Origin: DASRHK01 sp963776465
GTDB taxonomy: Bacteria > Pseudomonadota > Gammaproteobacteria > Nevskiales > Nevskiaceae
Direction of reading: 5' to 3'
NCBI GenBank assembly: GCA_963776465.1
Contig: CAVZMV010000002.1
Span: 372,001-436,000 of the forward strand
DNA: 64,000 bases
This document shows, in pieces, positions 17,009 through 25,628 of the stretch (positions are counted from its first letter, which is position 1; each line of letters begins with the position of its first letter). The translations under genes were made by a program, and so were the position numbers. Below the pieces are notes generated by a model. It was not told where the DNA came from. It did no database searches and was given only the letters and a program-made list of their open reading frames with translations.

Positions 17009-17034
17009 AAAAGAAAGGGGGCCTTTCGGCCCCC
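17009..17034 (-). terminator. Rho-independent terminator of the large lipoprotein gene
   Basis: Minus-strand hairpin GGGGGCC-loop of four-GGCCCCC (17017-17034) followed by TTTCTTTT. It lies 30 bases after the stop at 17065 and separates this gene from the ABC operon on the same strand. Confidence 0.85.
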
Positions 17035-17064
17035 TCAATCATCCTTATGGGATGGGTGAAATCT

Positions 17065-20000
17065 TTAGCAGTTGTCCTCTTCAGGACCACCGAAGTCCAC
17101 CTGCGGGCAAATCGCTTCGCCCTCCTGCGGATACGGCGCCAGCTCCTGCAGCTCGTTCGTGTTGTTGTCACCGTCACCAACCGCCTGACCAGGGTCAGAG
17201 TTCGGCTCGTTGCCAGGACCTTCATCGAACGGACGCACGTTCTGCAGCGGGTCGAGCGCCGAGGTGATGCCTTCGCCCGGAACCATTTCGATCCGGTCGT
17301 CGGCCGCCACGGGGTTGATCATGATGAAGCTCAGGATGATCGTCCGCGCATCTTGGTCGTTGCCGCCCACGAGCACGTCGTCTCCGTTGCTATCCAGGAC
17401 CTGCACACCACCCGTCGGCGCCAGGAACGTGCCGGAGGTCGAGTCGAAGTACTGGAACTTGGCAGAAGCCCAAGCCACCAGCTCAACGTTCTCGACGATG
17501 CCGTCATCGTCACCATACGGAGCCTCGTCAGCATCGTCACCGAAGAAGTCGTCACCCGACTCGCCAGGCGCGCTGTCCGTCAGGAAGAACGGATGCGAGA
17601 AGCTGACGTTGTAGTTCACAGCCTGACCCGCGATGGCGCCGTTGGCACCGGTCGAGAAGTTGGACTGCGCAGCAGACACCGTCGGCTGGAACGGACCCAG
17701 GATGTCGGCCATCGCAAAGCGCGGCGCACCAATTCCCAGTTCCACATCCGACCAGTCGAAGTTGGCCGTGTTCGCACCCGTGGCGCCCGCGCAAGCTGCG
17801 CCAGCCGGGCCGCAATCCCACGCGTTGCCCTGCGTATCCTGCACGCCGCCGTAGCTGAGGTAGCCGTGGCGCTGCGGATCTGCAAGCGTGCCGAGGTCCG
17901 TCAGGCCCGCCGGCAGGTTCGCGTATGCAGCTTCCGAGTACAGGAACTCAGGCGCGTTGCTGAAGCACGTGCCCGGCTGTGCACCGGTCTGCTCGACGAA
18001 GTTGTCGGTGGGGATCGTCACAACCGTTCCCGCCACGTTGTTGCCAATGGCGCCCGCGTTCAGGCTGATCTGACCCGTTCCGACGTTGGCGTCGTAGTCG
18101 AGATTGATCGTCTGGCCGCAGGTATCCAGGAACACGCTGCCGTCGAGGATGACCGGCTCGTTGAACACGATGACGATGTTGGTGCCGTCGAAGAACGCCA
18201 GGGTGACCATCGGCGGGAAACGATCCCGCAGGAGCACCTGAGCCGTATCGTCAGCCACATTCGCCGGACCGCTCGTCGTGTCGCGGATCGCACCAGCCAG
18301 CGAGATGCTCTGGTTGTCCGAGGCGCGGGCGTCAGCCTGCAGCTCGAACACATCATCGACGTTGAATTCGACGAGATCGCGGCGATCGCCCGTGCCGTTG
18401 ACCACATAGTCTTCGGTCGGGGTGTGGTTGTGCACTTCGAAGTCGCTCAGAACCGCATCACCGGTGTAAGCCGGGAACGCCGCCCCGGTCAGCTCAACTT
18501 CCTCGGTCACAGCAATTGCCGTGACGTTGTCGCGCGAGGAGCCGTTGGGGCCGAGGAAGAACGCCATACCGGTCGCATCCGTGTCGGCGCGGCAGTTGCC
18601 ATTGCTATCCGGCAGCAGCGCATCCGGGATACCCGCGTCGGCAAGACCAGACGGGAGATAAGTCTCGTCGTGGAAGTCGTCGCTGGAGTAACCGGTGGCG
18701 GTGCCGTTCGGCGTGCCGCAACCCGTGCCCGGATCGATGTCGTCCGCGATTTGCGGAGTGATCGGCAGGACGACGGTGCCGGTGTTGGCCGGATTGTTGA
18801 TGACAACCGTGCCGCCTTCGCCGAACTCCGTCAGGCTGACGACGCCGTTGGAGAGTCCGAGCAGCTGCAGCGATACGGCGGGTCGGACGTTGTCCCAAAC
18901 AGGGGTGTCGTCTGTGGAGATGAGCGTACGGCTGCTGTCGCGCGAGATGACGTGCACGAGATCGCCATCGGAGACGTTCTCGCTGAACGCGGCGCTCGTA
19001 TCTTCACCGGCAATGATCACGTCGAAATCGGTCGCGCCGTTCGGGTCGATCACATACCAGTGACGGCCGTTGTTGCTGACCTGCAGAGGCAGAGCCTTGG
19101 CGGGAGTCGGGCAAGGACCGGCTGCCGGGCAGATAACGTCAATGACTTCCGGATCACCGGATCCAGTGTTGACGACCCAGAAGCCAACGTCCTTGGCACG
19201 CAGCGTTTGCGGATCCTGCAGAGCGATAACGACCGTCGTGCCATCCGGGAACGGCGCACCACCAGCATTGCTGACGTGCACGCGAGCCGTGGTGTTGATC
19301 ACGGTGGTTTCGTCCGTCGGGACAACAAGACCACTCAGCGCCGTCGCCAGCGCCGTCAGCTCGTCGGAAGGATCCGGAGCGGAAGGAGCCGGGTCAGCCA
19401 GCTGGTCGGGACCGTTGATCTGGTCGATGCCCGCGAAATCAGGAGTGGCCACGGGATCGCCGTTCTCGTCGACCGTCGCGTCATCGACTTCGTCGGTCAG
19501 GACGAAATCTGCAAGCGCGGACGAGGACTGGAACAGCAGCGAATCAGCGTTGACCACTTCAGCGTCTTGAGCGGCGTCGCCCAGCTGATCGACGTCAACC
19601 TGCCCAGGAACCTGGTTCGGCTGGAACACGTTGAAGCAGAGAGCCAGAACCTGGTTCTCGACGCTGCCGTTGTTGACGGTCTGGATGATGCCGTCGAAGC
19701 CGAGTGCGCCATCGATGACGTTGTTACCGTTCTGGTCGGTGATGCTTTCGACCGGAATCTGCACGAGCACCTGCGTGCCCGACGGCAGACCCTGAACCCC
19801 TGGGGTGTCAGGATCGGTGTCGGCAACCGTGATGACCAGGCTGCGACCATCCGGGCCGGCAGCGATCGACTCAACCTCGATCGACGTGACGTTCGGCGGG
19901 TTGCCGACCAGCACGACGACAGGGTTGGCGCCGTTCAGCAGCGCCTCGTTGATGACGATCGGCTCGCTGAAGGTGACCGTCAGGACGTTGCCCTGCGCAC

Positions 20001-21129
20001 TGGTGAAGCTGCCGCTGCCAAACTGCTGACCAATACAGGTGCCCGTGGTGTCGTTGCCGGCGTTGCCGACGTCGATTACTTCAGGCGCGATCGTATCGGC
20101 GGTCTCGGAGTTGGTCGCAAAGATGCGATTCAGCTGCACGAAATCGTCGTTGGTGCTGATCGCGATGTAGCTGACCGAACCCGCTTCGTCCTGATCGTCG
20201 CAAACTGCGCCGCCGAAATCCTGACCGGCGCCGCCGTTGACGTCGACGAAGTTCAGGCCGGGCGCGTAGATGCGCACGCAAGAGTCGGCCGGGACGTTGG
20301 TGAAGAAGAAGCGACCTGCGACCGTGCCCGTGCCGGCGGTTTCCGTGAGGATCCGCTGCTCGGCTCCGGAAGCGTAGGAGACGACGACACCCGTCGTGCC
20401 GCCATTGCATTCCGACGCGTCACCCTGCTCATCTTCGCAGTCGTTGCTGCCCTGACCGTACTGGTCAAGCTGCACCTGCTCGAACGTCAGGCGCATCGGG
20501 AAGCCGCTGATCGCGGCGCCGGTGACGCCGTTACGCAGAATGCCAGTGATGGTGCCGATCGTCGCTGGCAGCTCGATCGTTCCGGCATCGGCGTTGAAGC
20601 CGTCGAACCAGACGAGCTGCGGATTCGTCTGACCGCCCTGAATCAGGCCGCCGTTCTCCGAAGAGACGGCTTGCGCCTGGGGCGAGACGTGCGCCGTCGC
20701 ACCGAGGTAGCCGGACGGGGCTTCGATCGAAATCGTCAGCGCCGATCCTGCAACCGTGCCGTTGCAACCCGTGGCCGGCGCAGTGCAACCGCCGTTCGGG
20801 TTGACGACGTTCACGACCGGGACGTTGGGAATGACGAAGTGGCCATTCGCAACCGTCTCCACCGTGTACGAGGTGGCCGCCTTGCCGCCGAGCGCCTTGG
20901 CGTTAACAATCGCCGTGATGCGCGCGCCGGCAAGCTGATTGCCATTGGTGTCCGTGATCACGCCGGAAATATTGGCGTGAACGGTTCCGGCGGAACCATT
21001 ATTACCGCCAGACGAGGACACACTTACATCGTCACCGCAGCCCGCTAGACCGAGACCCGCCACTGCAAGAATCAGTGCAGCGGCAAGACGCCGGCCAGGG
21101 CTTTTCACCCTATTTAAGTCAAGCGTCAT
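17065..21129 (-). CDS. Very large putative lipoprotein with carboxypeptidase-regulatory-like and Ig-like domains
   Basis: A 1354-residue exported protein of unknown function. The N-terminus is a lipoprotein signal: basic n-region, hydrophobic stretch, lipobox LAGC with the lipidated cysteine at residue 31, followed by Gly-Asp-Asp. Behind it comes a Ser/Gly/Asn linker and then a carboxypeptidase-regulatory-like domain (ISGVITDTNGNQLAGARITA). Further on there are several Ig-like/Big-type segments with FSEPIVINEALL- and FNEPVILDGSVF-type strands. Composition is extremely acidic, with Asp-rich patches (DDFFGDDADE) that could bind calcium, and cysteine pairs suited to disulfides. The ATG at 21129 is chosen for the signal peptide and for GGGAGA upstream. 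It is monocistronic, with its own promoter and terminator. It may be a surface-exposed adhesin or structural lipoprotein; no enzymatic motif is seen. Confidence 0.85.
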   Translation of the reverse strand: MTLDLNRVKSPGRRLAAALILAVAGLGLAGCGDDVSVSSSGGNNGSAGTVHANISGVITDTNGNQLAGARITAIVNAKALGGKAATSYTVETVANGHFVIPNVPVVNVVNPNGGCTAPATGCNGTVAGSALTISIEAPSGYLGATAHVSPQAQAVSSENGGLIQGGQTNPQLVWFDGFNADAGTIELPATIGTITGILRNGVTGAAISGFPMRLTFEQVQLDQYGQGSNDCEDEQGDASECNGGTTGVVVSYASGAEQRILTETAGTGTVAGRFFFTNVPADSCVRIYAPGLNFVDVNGGAGQDFGGAVCDDQDEAGSVSYIAISTNDDFVQLNRIFATNSETADTIAPEVIDVGNAGNDTTGTCIGQQFGSGSFTSAQGNVLTVTFSEPIVINEALLNGANPVVVLVGNPPNVTSIEVESIAAGPDGRSLVITVADTDPDTPGVQGLPSGTQVLVQIPVESITDQNGNNVIDGALGFDGIIQTVNNGSVENQVLALCFNVFQPNQVPGQVDVDQLGDAAQDAEVVNADSLLFQSSSALADFVLTDEVDDATVDENGDPVATPDFAGIDQINGPDQLADPAPSAPDPSDELTALATALSGLVVPTDETTVINTTARVHVSNAGGAPFPDGTTVVIALQDPQTLRAKDVGFWVVNTGSGDPEVIDVICPAAGPCPTPAKALPLQVSNNGRHWYVIDPNGATDFDVIIAGEDTSAAFSENVSDGDLVHVISRDSSRTLISTDDTPVWDNVRPAVSLQLLGLSNGVVSLTEFGEGGTVVINNPANTGTVVLPITPQIADDIDPGTGCGTPNGTATGYSSDDFHDETYLPSGLADAGIPDALLPDSNGNCRADTDATGMAFFLGPNGSSRDNVTAIAVTEEVELTGAAFPAYTGDAVLSDFEVHNHTPTEDYVVNGTGDRRDLVEFNVDDVFELQADARASDNQSISLAGAIRDTTSGPANVADDTAQVLLRDRFPPMVTLAFFDGTNIVIVFNEPVILDGSVFLDTCGQTINLDYDANVGTGQISLNAGAIGNNVAGTVVTIPTDNFVEQTGAQPGTCFSNAPEFLYSEAAYANLPAGLTDLGTLADPQRHGYLSYGGVQDTQGNAWDCGPAGAACAGATGANTANFDWSDVELGIGAPRFAMADILGPFQPTVSAAQSNFSTGANGAIAGQAVNYNVSFSHPFFLTDSAPGESGDDFFGDDADEAPYGDDDGIVENVELVAWASAKFQYFDSTSGTFLAPTGGVQVLDSNGDDVLVGGNDQDARTIILSFIMINPVAADDRIEMVPGEGITSALDPLQNVRPFDEGPGNEPNSDPGQAVGDGDNNTNELQELAPYPQEGEAICPQVDFGGPEEDNC

Positions 21130-21234
21130 TGAGACATCTCCCATAAGAAGTAACAGAGTTAACCGACTTGGACCCACGGAAAAGCGGGCTGCCCGAGAAG
21201 GATTTGGTGTAGCCCCTCCCCCCTGACGGCAGGG

Positions 21235-21262
21235 AAGATAGCACATTTAAAACAGGGCGCAA
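21235..21262 (-). promoter_or_regulatory. Candidate promoter of the large lipoprotein gene
   Basis: Minus-strand TTGCGC (21262-21257), 16-base spacer, then the extended -10 TGCTATCTT (core 21240-21235). Transcription would start about 100 bases before the ATG. The leader contains a C/G-rich stretch but no riboswitch that I recognise. Confidence 0.4.
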
Positions 21263-21605
21263 GAGGCGTTCGGTCCAAGCACAGAGACTTAGCGCACAGT
21301 TTTAAGGTAGCCCCACCTGCCCTTCCCGGCATCCGCCATCGACTCGGGCAGAGCGCAAGTCTGGAAATTTTTGCGCCGCAATGCAATCGGCCCGGCGCTA
21401 CCCAGCGGCTGTGGGCACTGCACCATACATATATGGAACGGTGTCAGAACAGGCAGGGGTCGTCCGTTCGAGCCCATAGGTGAAGATGCTTCCGATTTCG
21501 AAGCTAGCCCGGCCCGGCCCCGGAGCGGCAGGAAATTCAACGGCGGGCAAATTCGCTCCCATCGACAAAGAGGAACCTTGAAGGCCGGCCCCGGTCTCTA
21601 GGCGT
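21263..21605. other. Non-coding interval between lipoprotein promoter and candidate small RNA
   Basis: Short open frames on both strands here have no recognisable sequence, ribosome site or codon bias, so I call none of them genes. The stretch contains GC-rich palindromes near 21507-21530 and 21580-21592. An AT-rich ACATATATG at 21427-21435 could be a plus-strand -10 for a longer version of the small RNA. Confidence 0.4.
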
Positions 21606-21690
21606 GAAGAGAGCTCGTCTCTCTTCCTCGCAAGAAGCACATCCCTCCCGTGCTTCGTCATGTTTGGGCGGCCTTCGGGCCGCCTTTTTT
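21606..21690 (+). ncRNA. Candidate structured small RNA with a CCCUCCC loop
   Basis: Three consecutive perfect hairpins are read on the plus strand. The first is GAAGAGAG/CTCTCTTC (21606-21626, loop CTCGT). The second is GAAGCAC/GTGCTTC (21634-21656) with the nine-base loop ATCCCTCCC. The third is a strong terminator (21667-21690). No protein-coding frame precedes the terminator, so it must end some other transcript. The CCCTCCC loop is complementary to Shine-Dalgarno sequences, a pattern known from several proteobacterial regulatory RNAs that block translation. The 5' end is not determined and could lie up to ~170 bases further left. I cannot assign it to a known family. Confidence 0.5.
21667..21690 (+). 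terminator. Strong Rho-independent terminator
   Basis: Stem GGCGGCC/GGCCGCC with a TTCG tetraloop followed by six T. It is 36 bases upstream of the next gene and downstream of no visible coding sequence on this strand. Confidence 0.88.
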
Positions 21691-21725
21691 ATGTAGCATT
21701 GGGCGCCTCGGTCGGGGGAGCGCTC

Positions 21726-22742
21726 ATGCGTGCGATCTTTATCCGCAAGTCGGGGGGGGCCGACGCCTTCGACTTGCGCGAAGCGCCCGAACCGGCACTC
21801 GGTGATCAGGACGTCTGCATCCGCGTTCGTGCAGCGGGGATCAACTTCGCCGACGTGCTCGCAAGGCAGGGGATCTATCCGGATGCGCCTGCCTACCCTT
21901 GCGTGGTGGGATACGAGGTCGCCGGTGTGGTGGAAAAAGCCGGCAGCGCCGCCAAGAAGTGGTTGGGCAAGGAAGTGCTCGCGCTCACGAACTTCGGTGG
22001 CTATGCCGAGCTCGCCAAATGCGACGCGCGCTACGTCTGGGAAAAACCTGCAGCGCTGTCATTCGAGACGGCGGCATCCATCCCGCTGAACTACATCACC
22101 GCCTGGGGGTTGCTCATCGCCATGGGCGGGCTGGCTAAGGAGCAAACCGTGCTGATCCACAACGCCGGCGGCGGTGTGGGCCTGGCGGCGGTGGACATCG
22201 CCCGGCATGTGGGCGCCGTTGCGATCGGAACCGCGAGCAAGCGCAAGCACGACTTCCTGAAGTCCCGCGACCTGAGCCATGCGATCGACTACACCGTCGA
22301 TGACTGGGCCAAAGAGGTGATGCGCATCACCAGGGGCCGCGGCGTCGATCTCGTCATCGATCCTATCGGGGGCGACAGCTGGAAGAAGAGCTTTGGCGTT
22401 CTGCAGCCCACCGGACGGCTCGGCATGTTTGGAATCTCGTCGGCGGCAACCGGAGCGGGTTTCCGCGCCAAAATCAATCTGCTCAAGCTCGCGCTGTCGG
22501 CGCCGTTCTTCCATCCGCTCAAGCTCATCCCAGGCAATCGCGGGGCCTTCGGATTGAATATCCACGCCATGTACGAGCAGCACGCGCTGTTCAACGGCTG
22601 GATGAGACACATCCTCGGCGGCGTCGTCGCAGGTTGGCTGCGGCCACACGTCGATCGCATCTACCCGTTTGCCGAGGTGGGCGCAGCGCACGCTTGGATC
22701 GAAGGTCGCCACAACCTCGGCAAGGTTCTGCTGATCCCCTGA
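21726..22742 (+). CDS. Zinc-independent medium-chain oxidoreductase (quinone oxidoreductase/VAT1-like)
   Basis: A 338-residue NAD(P)H-dependent oxidoreductase of the MDR superfamily, quinone oxidoreductase branch. It has the N-terminal GroES-like domain (VRAAGINFADVLARQG), then the Rossmann motif HNAGGGVGLAAVDIARHVGA, and the RGRGVDLVIDPIGG segment. The catalytic zinc ligands of alcohol dehydrogenases are absent, as expected for this branch. The ATG at 21726 has GGGGGAG seven bases upstream and gives the usual MRAIFIRKSG start. Only 13 bases separate it from the next gene, so it probably heads the plus-strand series to 30.4 kb. The physiological substrate cannot be inferred. Confidence 0.9.
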   Translation: MRAIFIRKSGGADAFDLREAPEPALGDQDVCIRVRAAGINFADVLARQGIYPDAPAYPCVVGYEVAGVVEKAGSAAKKWLGKEVLALTNFGGYAELAKCDARYVWEKPAALSFETAASIPLNYITAWGLLIAMGGLAKEQTVLIHNAGGGVGLAAVDIARHVGAVAIGTASKRKHDFLKSRDLSHAIDYTVDDWAKEVMRITRGRGVDLVIDPIGGDSWKKSFGVLQPTGRLGMFGISSAATGAGFRAKINLLKLALSAPFFHPLKLIPGNRGAFGLNIHAMYEQHALFNGWMRHILGGVVAGWLRPHVDRIYPFAEVGAAHAWIEGRHNLGKVLLIP

Positions 22743-22755
22743 TGGGAGCTCTCGC

Positions 22756-24900
22756 TTGATACGAAGCAGGTGGGTCGCGTTGCTGCTGCTGGCGGCGCTG
22801 GTTGTCGCCTTCTTTGCGCTGGGACTCGGCCGCTACTTCACACTGGACTACTTCAGGACCCAGCACGCGGTGATCAGCGCAAGCCGCGACGCACATCCGT
22901 TCGTCAGTGCGCTCACGTTCTTCGCAATCTACGTCGGCGTTACCGCGCTATCGCTGCCAGGTGCCGCAGTGATGACTGTCGCCGCCGGCGCGATCTTCGG
23001 CCTCGCCTGGGGCGTCGTCATAGCCTCTTTTGCGTCGAGCATCGGAGCAACCCTTGCGTTCCTGATCGCGCGCTTCCTGCTCCGGGACCTCGTGCAAGCT
23101 CGCTACGCAAATCGGCTCAAAGCGGTAAATGACGGCGTCGCGCGCGACGGGGCGCTCTACCTGCTGACCCTGCGCCTAGTGCCGGCATTCCCATTCTTCC
23201 TGGTCAACATCGCAATGGCGCTCACGCCGATACGGCTGCGCACGTTCTACTGGGTTTCCCAGGTCGGCATGCTTGCGAGCACCATTGTCTTCGTCAATGC
23301 CGGCACACAGCTGGCCAAGCTGACTTCGCTCCGCGGCATCTTGTCGCCCGGTGTTCTGGGCGCCTTCGCGCTATTGGGACTGTTTCCGCTGATCGCGCGC
23401 AAGGTCGCCGACGCCGTCAAATCCAGGAAGGTCTACATGAGCCACACCAAGCCAAAAAAATTCGATCGCAACCTGATCGTCATCGGCGCCGGCAGCGCCG
23501 GCCTGGTCACGGCGTACATCGCCGCGGCAGTGAAGGCCAAGGTGACGCTGATCGAAAAGCACAAGATGGGCGGGGATTGCCTGAACACCGGCTGCGTGCC
23601 GTCGAAGGCGATCATCCGTTCGGCCAAGCTGCTCGACAATGCCCGCCGCTCGGAGGAGTTCGGCATCAAGTCGCTACGCGCCGAGGTGGACTTCGCGCAA
23701 GTCATGCAGCGCGTGCGGCGCGTCGTCGGGCAAGTGGAGCCCCATGATTCGATAGAGCGCTATACCGGGCTGGGCGTCGAGATCATCCAGGGCGATGCCA
23801 AGCTCGTCGATCCCTGGACCGTCGTGGTGGAAGGCCGGAAGCTGACCGCTCGCGACATCGTCATCGCTGCCGGCGCTGAACCTTTCGTGCCGCCGATTCC
23901 CCGACTTAAAGAGCACGGATATCTCACGTCCGACTCCGTCTGGGATCTCCGCGAGCAGCCCAGGCATCTGGTGGTTCTGGGCGGCGGCCCGATAGGCTCG
24001 GAGCTCACGCAAGCGTTTGCGCGCCTGGGCTCGAAGGTGACGCAAGTGGAGATGCTTCCGCGCATCTTGCCGCGCGAAGACGCAGAAATCGCCGATATGG
24101 TCATGCAACGGTTCCGCGCCGAAGGCATCGACGTGCGTGTCGGCACAAAGGCCAAGAGCGTGGAGCAGCAGGATGGCCAGAAGTATCTCGTCTGCGAGAA
24201 AGACGGCAAGGAGGAGCGCGTCGCGTTCGATCAGATTCTCGTCGCCGTGGGACGCGCCGCGCGGCTCAAGGGCTATGGGCTGGAGGAACTCGGGGTCAAG
24301 ACGGGCAAGACCATCGAGGTCAACGAATTCCTGCAGACCAACTTTCCCAACGTCTACGCCTGCGGTGACGTTGCGGGTCCGTATCAATTCACGCATACGG
24401 CCTCGCACATGGCCTGGTACTGCGCCGTGAACTCACTCTTCGGTCCGCTGTTGCCGCTGCGGGGCGGAAAATTCAAGGTGGATTACTCGGTGATCCCCTG
24501 GGCGACCTTCACCGAGCCCGAAGTCGCACGCGTCGGCCTCAACGAGCTCGAGGCCAAGGAGAAGAAAATCCCCTACGAACTGTCGACTTTCAATCTGGAG
24601 GAGCTCGACCGCGCGATCGCTGACGGCGAGGCACACGGCGTGATCAAGGTGCTGACCGTTCCCGGCAAGGACCGCATTTTGGGCGTGACCATTGCGGGCG
24701 AGCACGCGGGCGACATCATTTCCGAGTACGTGCTAGCGATGCGCCACGGTCTTGGCCTCAACAAGATCCTCGGGACGATCCACATCTACCCCACCCTCGC
24801 CGAGATGAACAAATACGTTGCCGGGCAGTGGAAGCAGGCGCACAAACCGGAAGCGGCGCTGCGATGGCTTGAGAAATTCCACGCTTGGCGCCGCGGTTGA
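22756..24900 (+). CDS. TVP38/TMEM64 membrane domain fused to pyridine nucleotide-disulphide oxidoreductase
   Basis: A 714-residue two-part protein. Residues ~1-225 form a TVP38/TMEM64 (SNARE-associated/DedA-like) membrane domain with several helices and the family motif LRLVPAFPFFLVN. Residues ~235-714 are a complete FAD/NAD(P)-dependent oxidoreductase of the lipoamide dehydrogenase/mercuric reductase group. That part has the FAD motif IGAGSAGL, the redox cysteines in GGDCLNTGCVPSKA, the NAD(P) motif LGGGPIGSEL, and the tail motif HIYPTLAEM in place of the usual HAHPT. No HMA mercury domain is present. TTG at 22756 is chosen as start, with GGGAG upstream. The reductase half has its own possible internal start (MSHTKPKKFD). 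The fusion would tether the reductase to the inner membrane; the substrate is unknown. Confidence 0.88.
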   Translation: MIRSRWVALLLLAALVVAFFALGLGRYFTLDYFRTQHAVISASRDAHPFVSALTFFAIYVGVTALSLPGAAVMTVAAGAIFGLAWGVVIASFASSIGATLAFLIARFLLRDLVQARYANRLKAVNDGVARDGALYLLTLRLVPAFPFFLVNIAMALTPIRLRTFYWVSQVGMLASTIVFVNAGTQLAKLTSLRGILSPGVLGAFALLGLFPLIARKVADAVKSRKVYMSHTKPKKFDRNLIVIGAGSAGLVTAYIAAAVKAKVTLIEKHKMGGDCLNTGCVPSKAIIRSAKLLDNARRSEEFGIKSLRAEVDFAQVMQRVRRVVGQVEPHDSIERYTGLGVEIIQGDAKLVDPWTVVVEGRKLTARDIVIAAGAEPFVPPIPRLKEHGYLTSDSVWDLREQPRHLVVLGGGPIGSELTQAFARLGSKVTQVEMLPRILPREDAEIADMVMQRFRAEGIDVRVGTKAKSVEQQDGQKYLVCEKDGKEERVAFDQILVAVGRAARLKGYGLEELGVKTGKTIEVNEFLQTNFPNVYACGDVAGPYQFTHTASHMAWYCAVNSLFGPLLPLRGGKFKVDYSVIPWATFTEPEVARVGLNELEAKEKKIPYELSTFNLEELDRAIADGEAHGVIKVLTVPGKDRILGVTIAGEHAGDIISEYVLAMRHGLGLNKILGTIHIYPTLAEMNKYVAGQWKQAHKPEAALRWLEKFHAWRRG

Positions 24901-24935
24901 GACGATAGAATCCGCAAACTCCGGGGAGAGCGCTG

Positions 24936-25628
24936 ATGGCCAAGGTGGTGCTGCATCAGTGGGAGATGTCCCCCTTCTGCAACAAGACGCGAAGATGCCT
25001 CCGGCACAAGGGCGTCGAATACTCGGTGATCGACTACAACGGCCTGCTGGCGGCTCGCGCCGGCGCTCTATCCAAAGTGGGCAAGCTTCCGGTCGTGGAC
25101 TGGGATGGAGAGCGTATCCAGGATTCGGCCCGTATCGCCCGCTTCCTCGACGCGCAGATACCTGACCGCCGCCTCTATCCGACCGAGCCGCAGGCGCTCG
25201 CTGCCGCAGTGTTCTGGGAAGACTGGGCCGGCCAGTCGCTGTACTTCTATGAAATCTACTTCCGCATGCTGGACCCGGTGTCACTCGAGCGTGGCCTTGA
25301 CCTGATCTGCCAGGGCCGGCCGAAATATGAGCGCGCCATTCTCAAATTCATCTTCAAGCGACGGTACCCGCGCAAGCTGCGTGAGCAGGGTCTGGCGCGC
25401 CAGGATCGCGCCGAAGTCGAAGCACAGTTCTTCGCCTTGCTCGATGCGCTGGAAGTCTTGCTGGAAGGCCGCCCCACGCTCGCGGGAATGGAGATCAGCA
25501 TCGCCGACATCTCCGTTGCCGCGCAGATCGACGAGCTGGTCCGCACCAGCGATCTGCGCGATCGTGTGCTCGCGTATCCGCGCATCAATGCTTGGCTCGG
25601 CCGCGTTCCCTCAGCGGCGCGCCCATGA
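24936..25628 (+). CDS. Glutathione S-transferase family protein
   Basis: A 230-residue cytoplasmic protein with a thioredoxin-like N-terminal domain, including the SPFCNKTRRCLRHKG active-site region and GKLPVVDWDGERIQDS with the cis-proline and the glutathione-binding Asp-Ser. An all-helical C-terminal domain ends in ISIADISVAAQIDEL. The SPFCNK motif, with a cysteine two after the proline-phenylalanine, suggests a thiol-transfer or glutathione-lyase type rather than a classical conjugating enzyme. The stop overlaps the next ATG (ATGA at 25625), so it is coupled to the amidohydrolase. Specific substrate not assignable. Confidence 0.88.
   Translation: MAKVVLHQWEMSPFCNKTRRCLRHKGVEYSVIDYNGLLAARAGALSKVGKLPVVDWDGERIQDSARIARFLDAQIPDRRLYPTEPQALAAAVFWEDWAGQSLYFYEIYFRMLDPVSLERGLDLICQGRPKYERAILKFIFKRRYPRKLREQGLARQDRAEVEAQFFALLDALEVLLEGRPTLAGMEISIADISVAAQIDELVRTSDLRDRVLAYPRINAWLGRVPSAARP

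Noticed and set aside
16666..21048. A 1460-codon open frame on the plus strand opposite the large lipoprotein
   Set aside because: It is antisense to a gene with a clear lipobox and domains. Its translation is Arg/Val/Asp-rich nonsense from complementary GC-rich codons, without a ribosome site.
21455..21480. T-arm-like GTTCGAGCCC suggesting a tRNA or tmRNA end
   Set aside because: No matching acceptor, D-arm or anticodon arm can be folded around it.
21289..21661. Several 70-90 codon open frames in the 21.2-21.7 kb gap
   Set aside because: No ribosome site, no family resemblance, and overlap in several frames; the region is better explained as non-coding.
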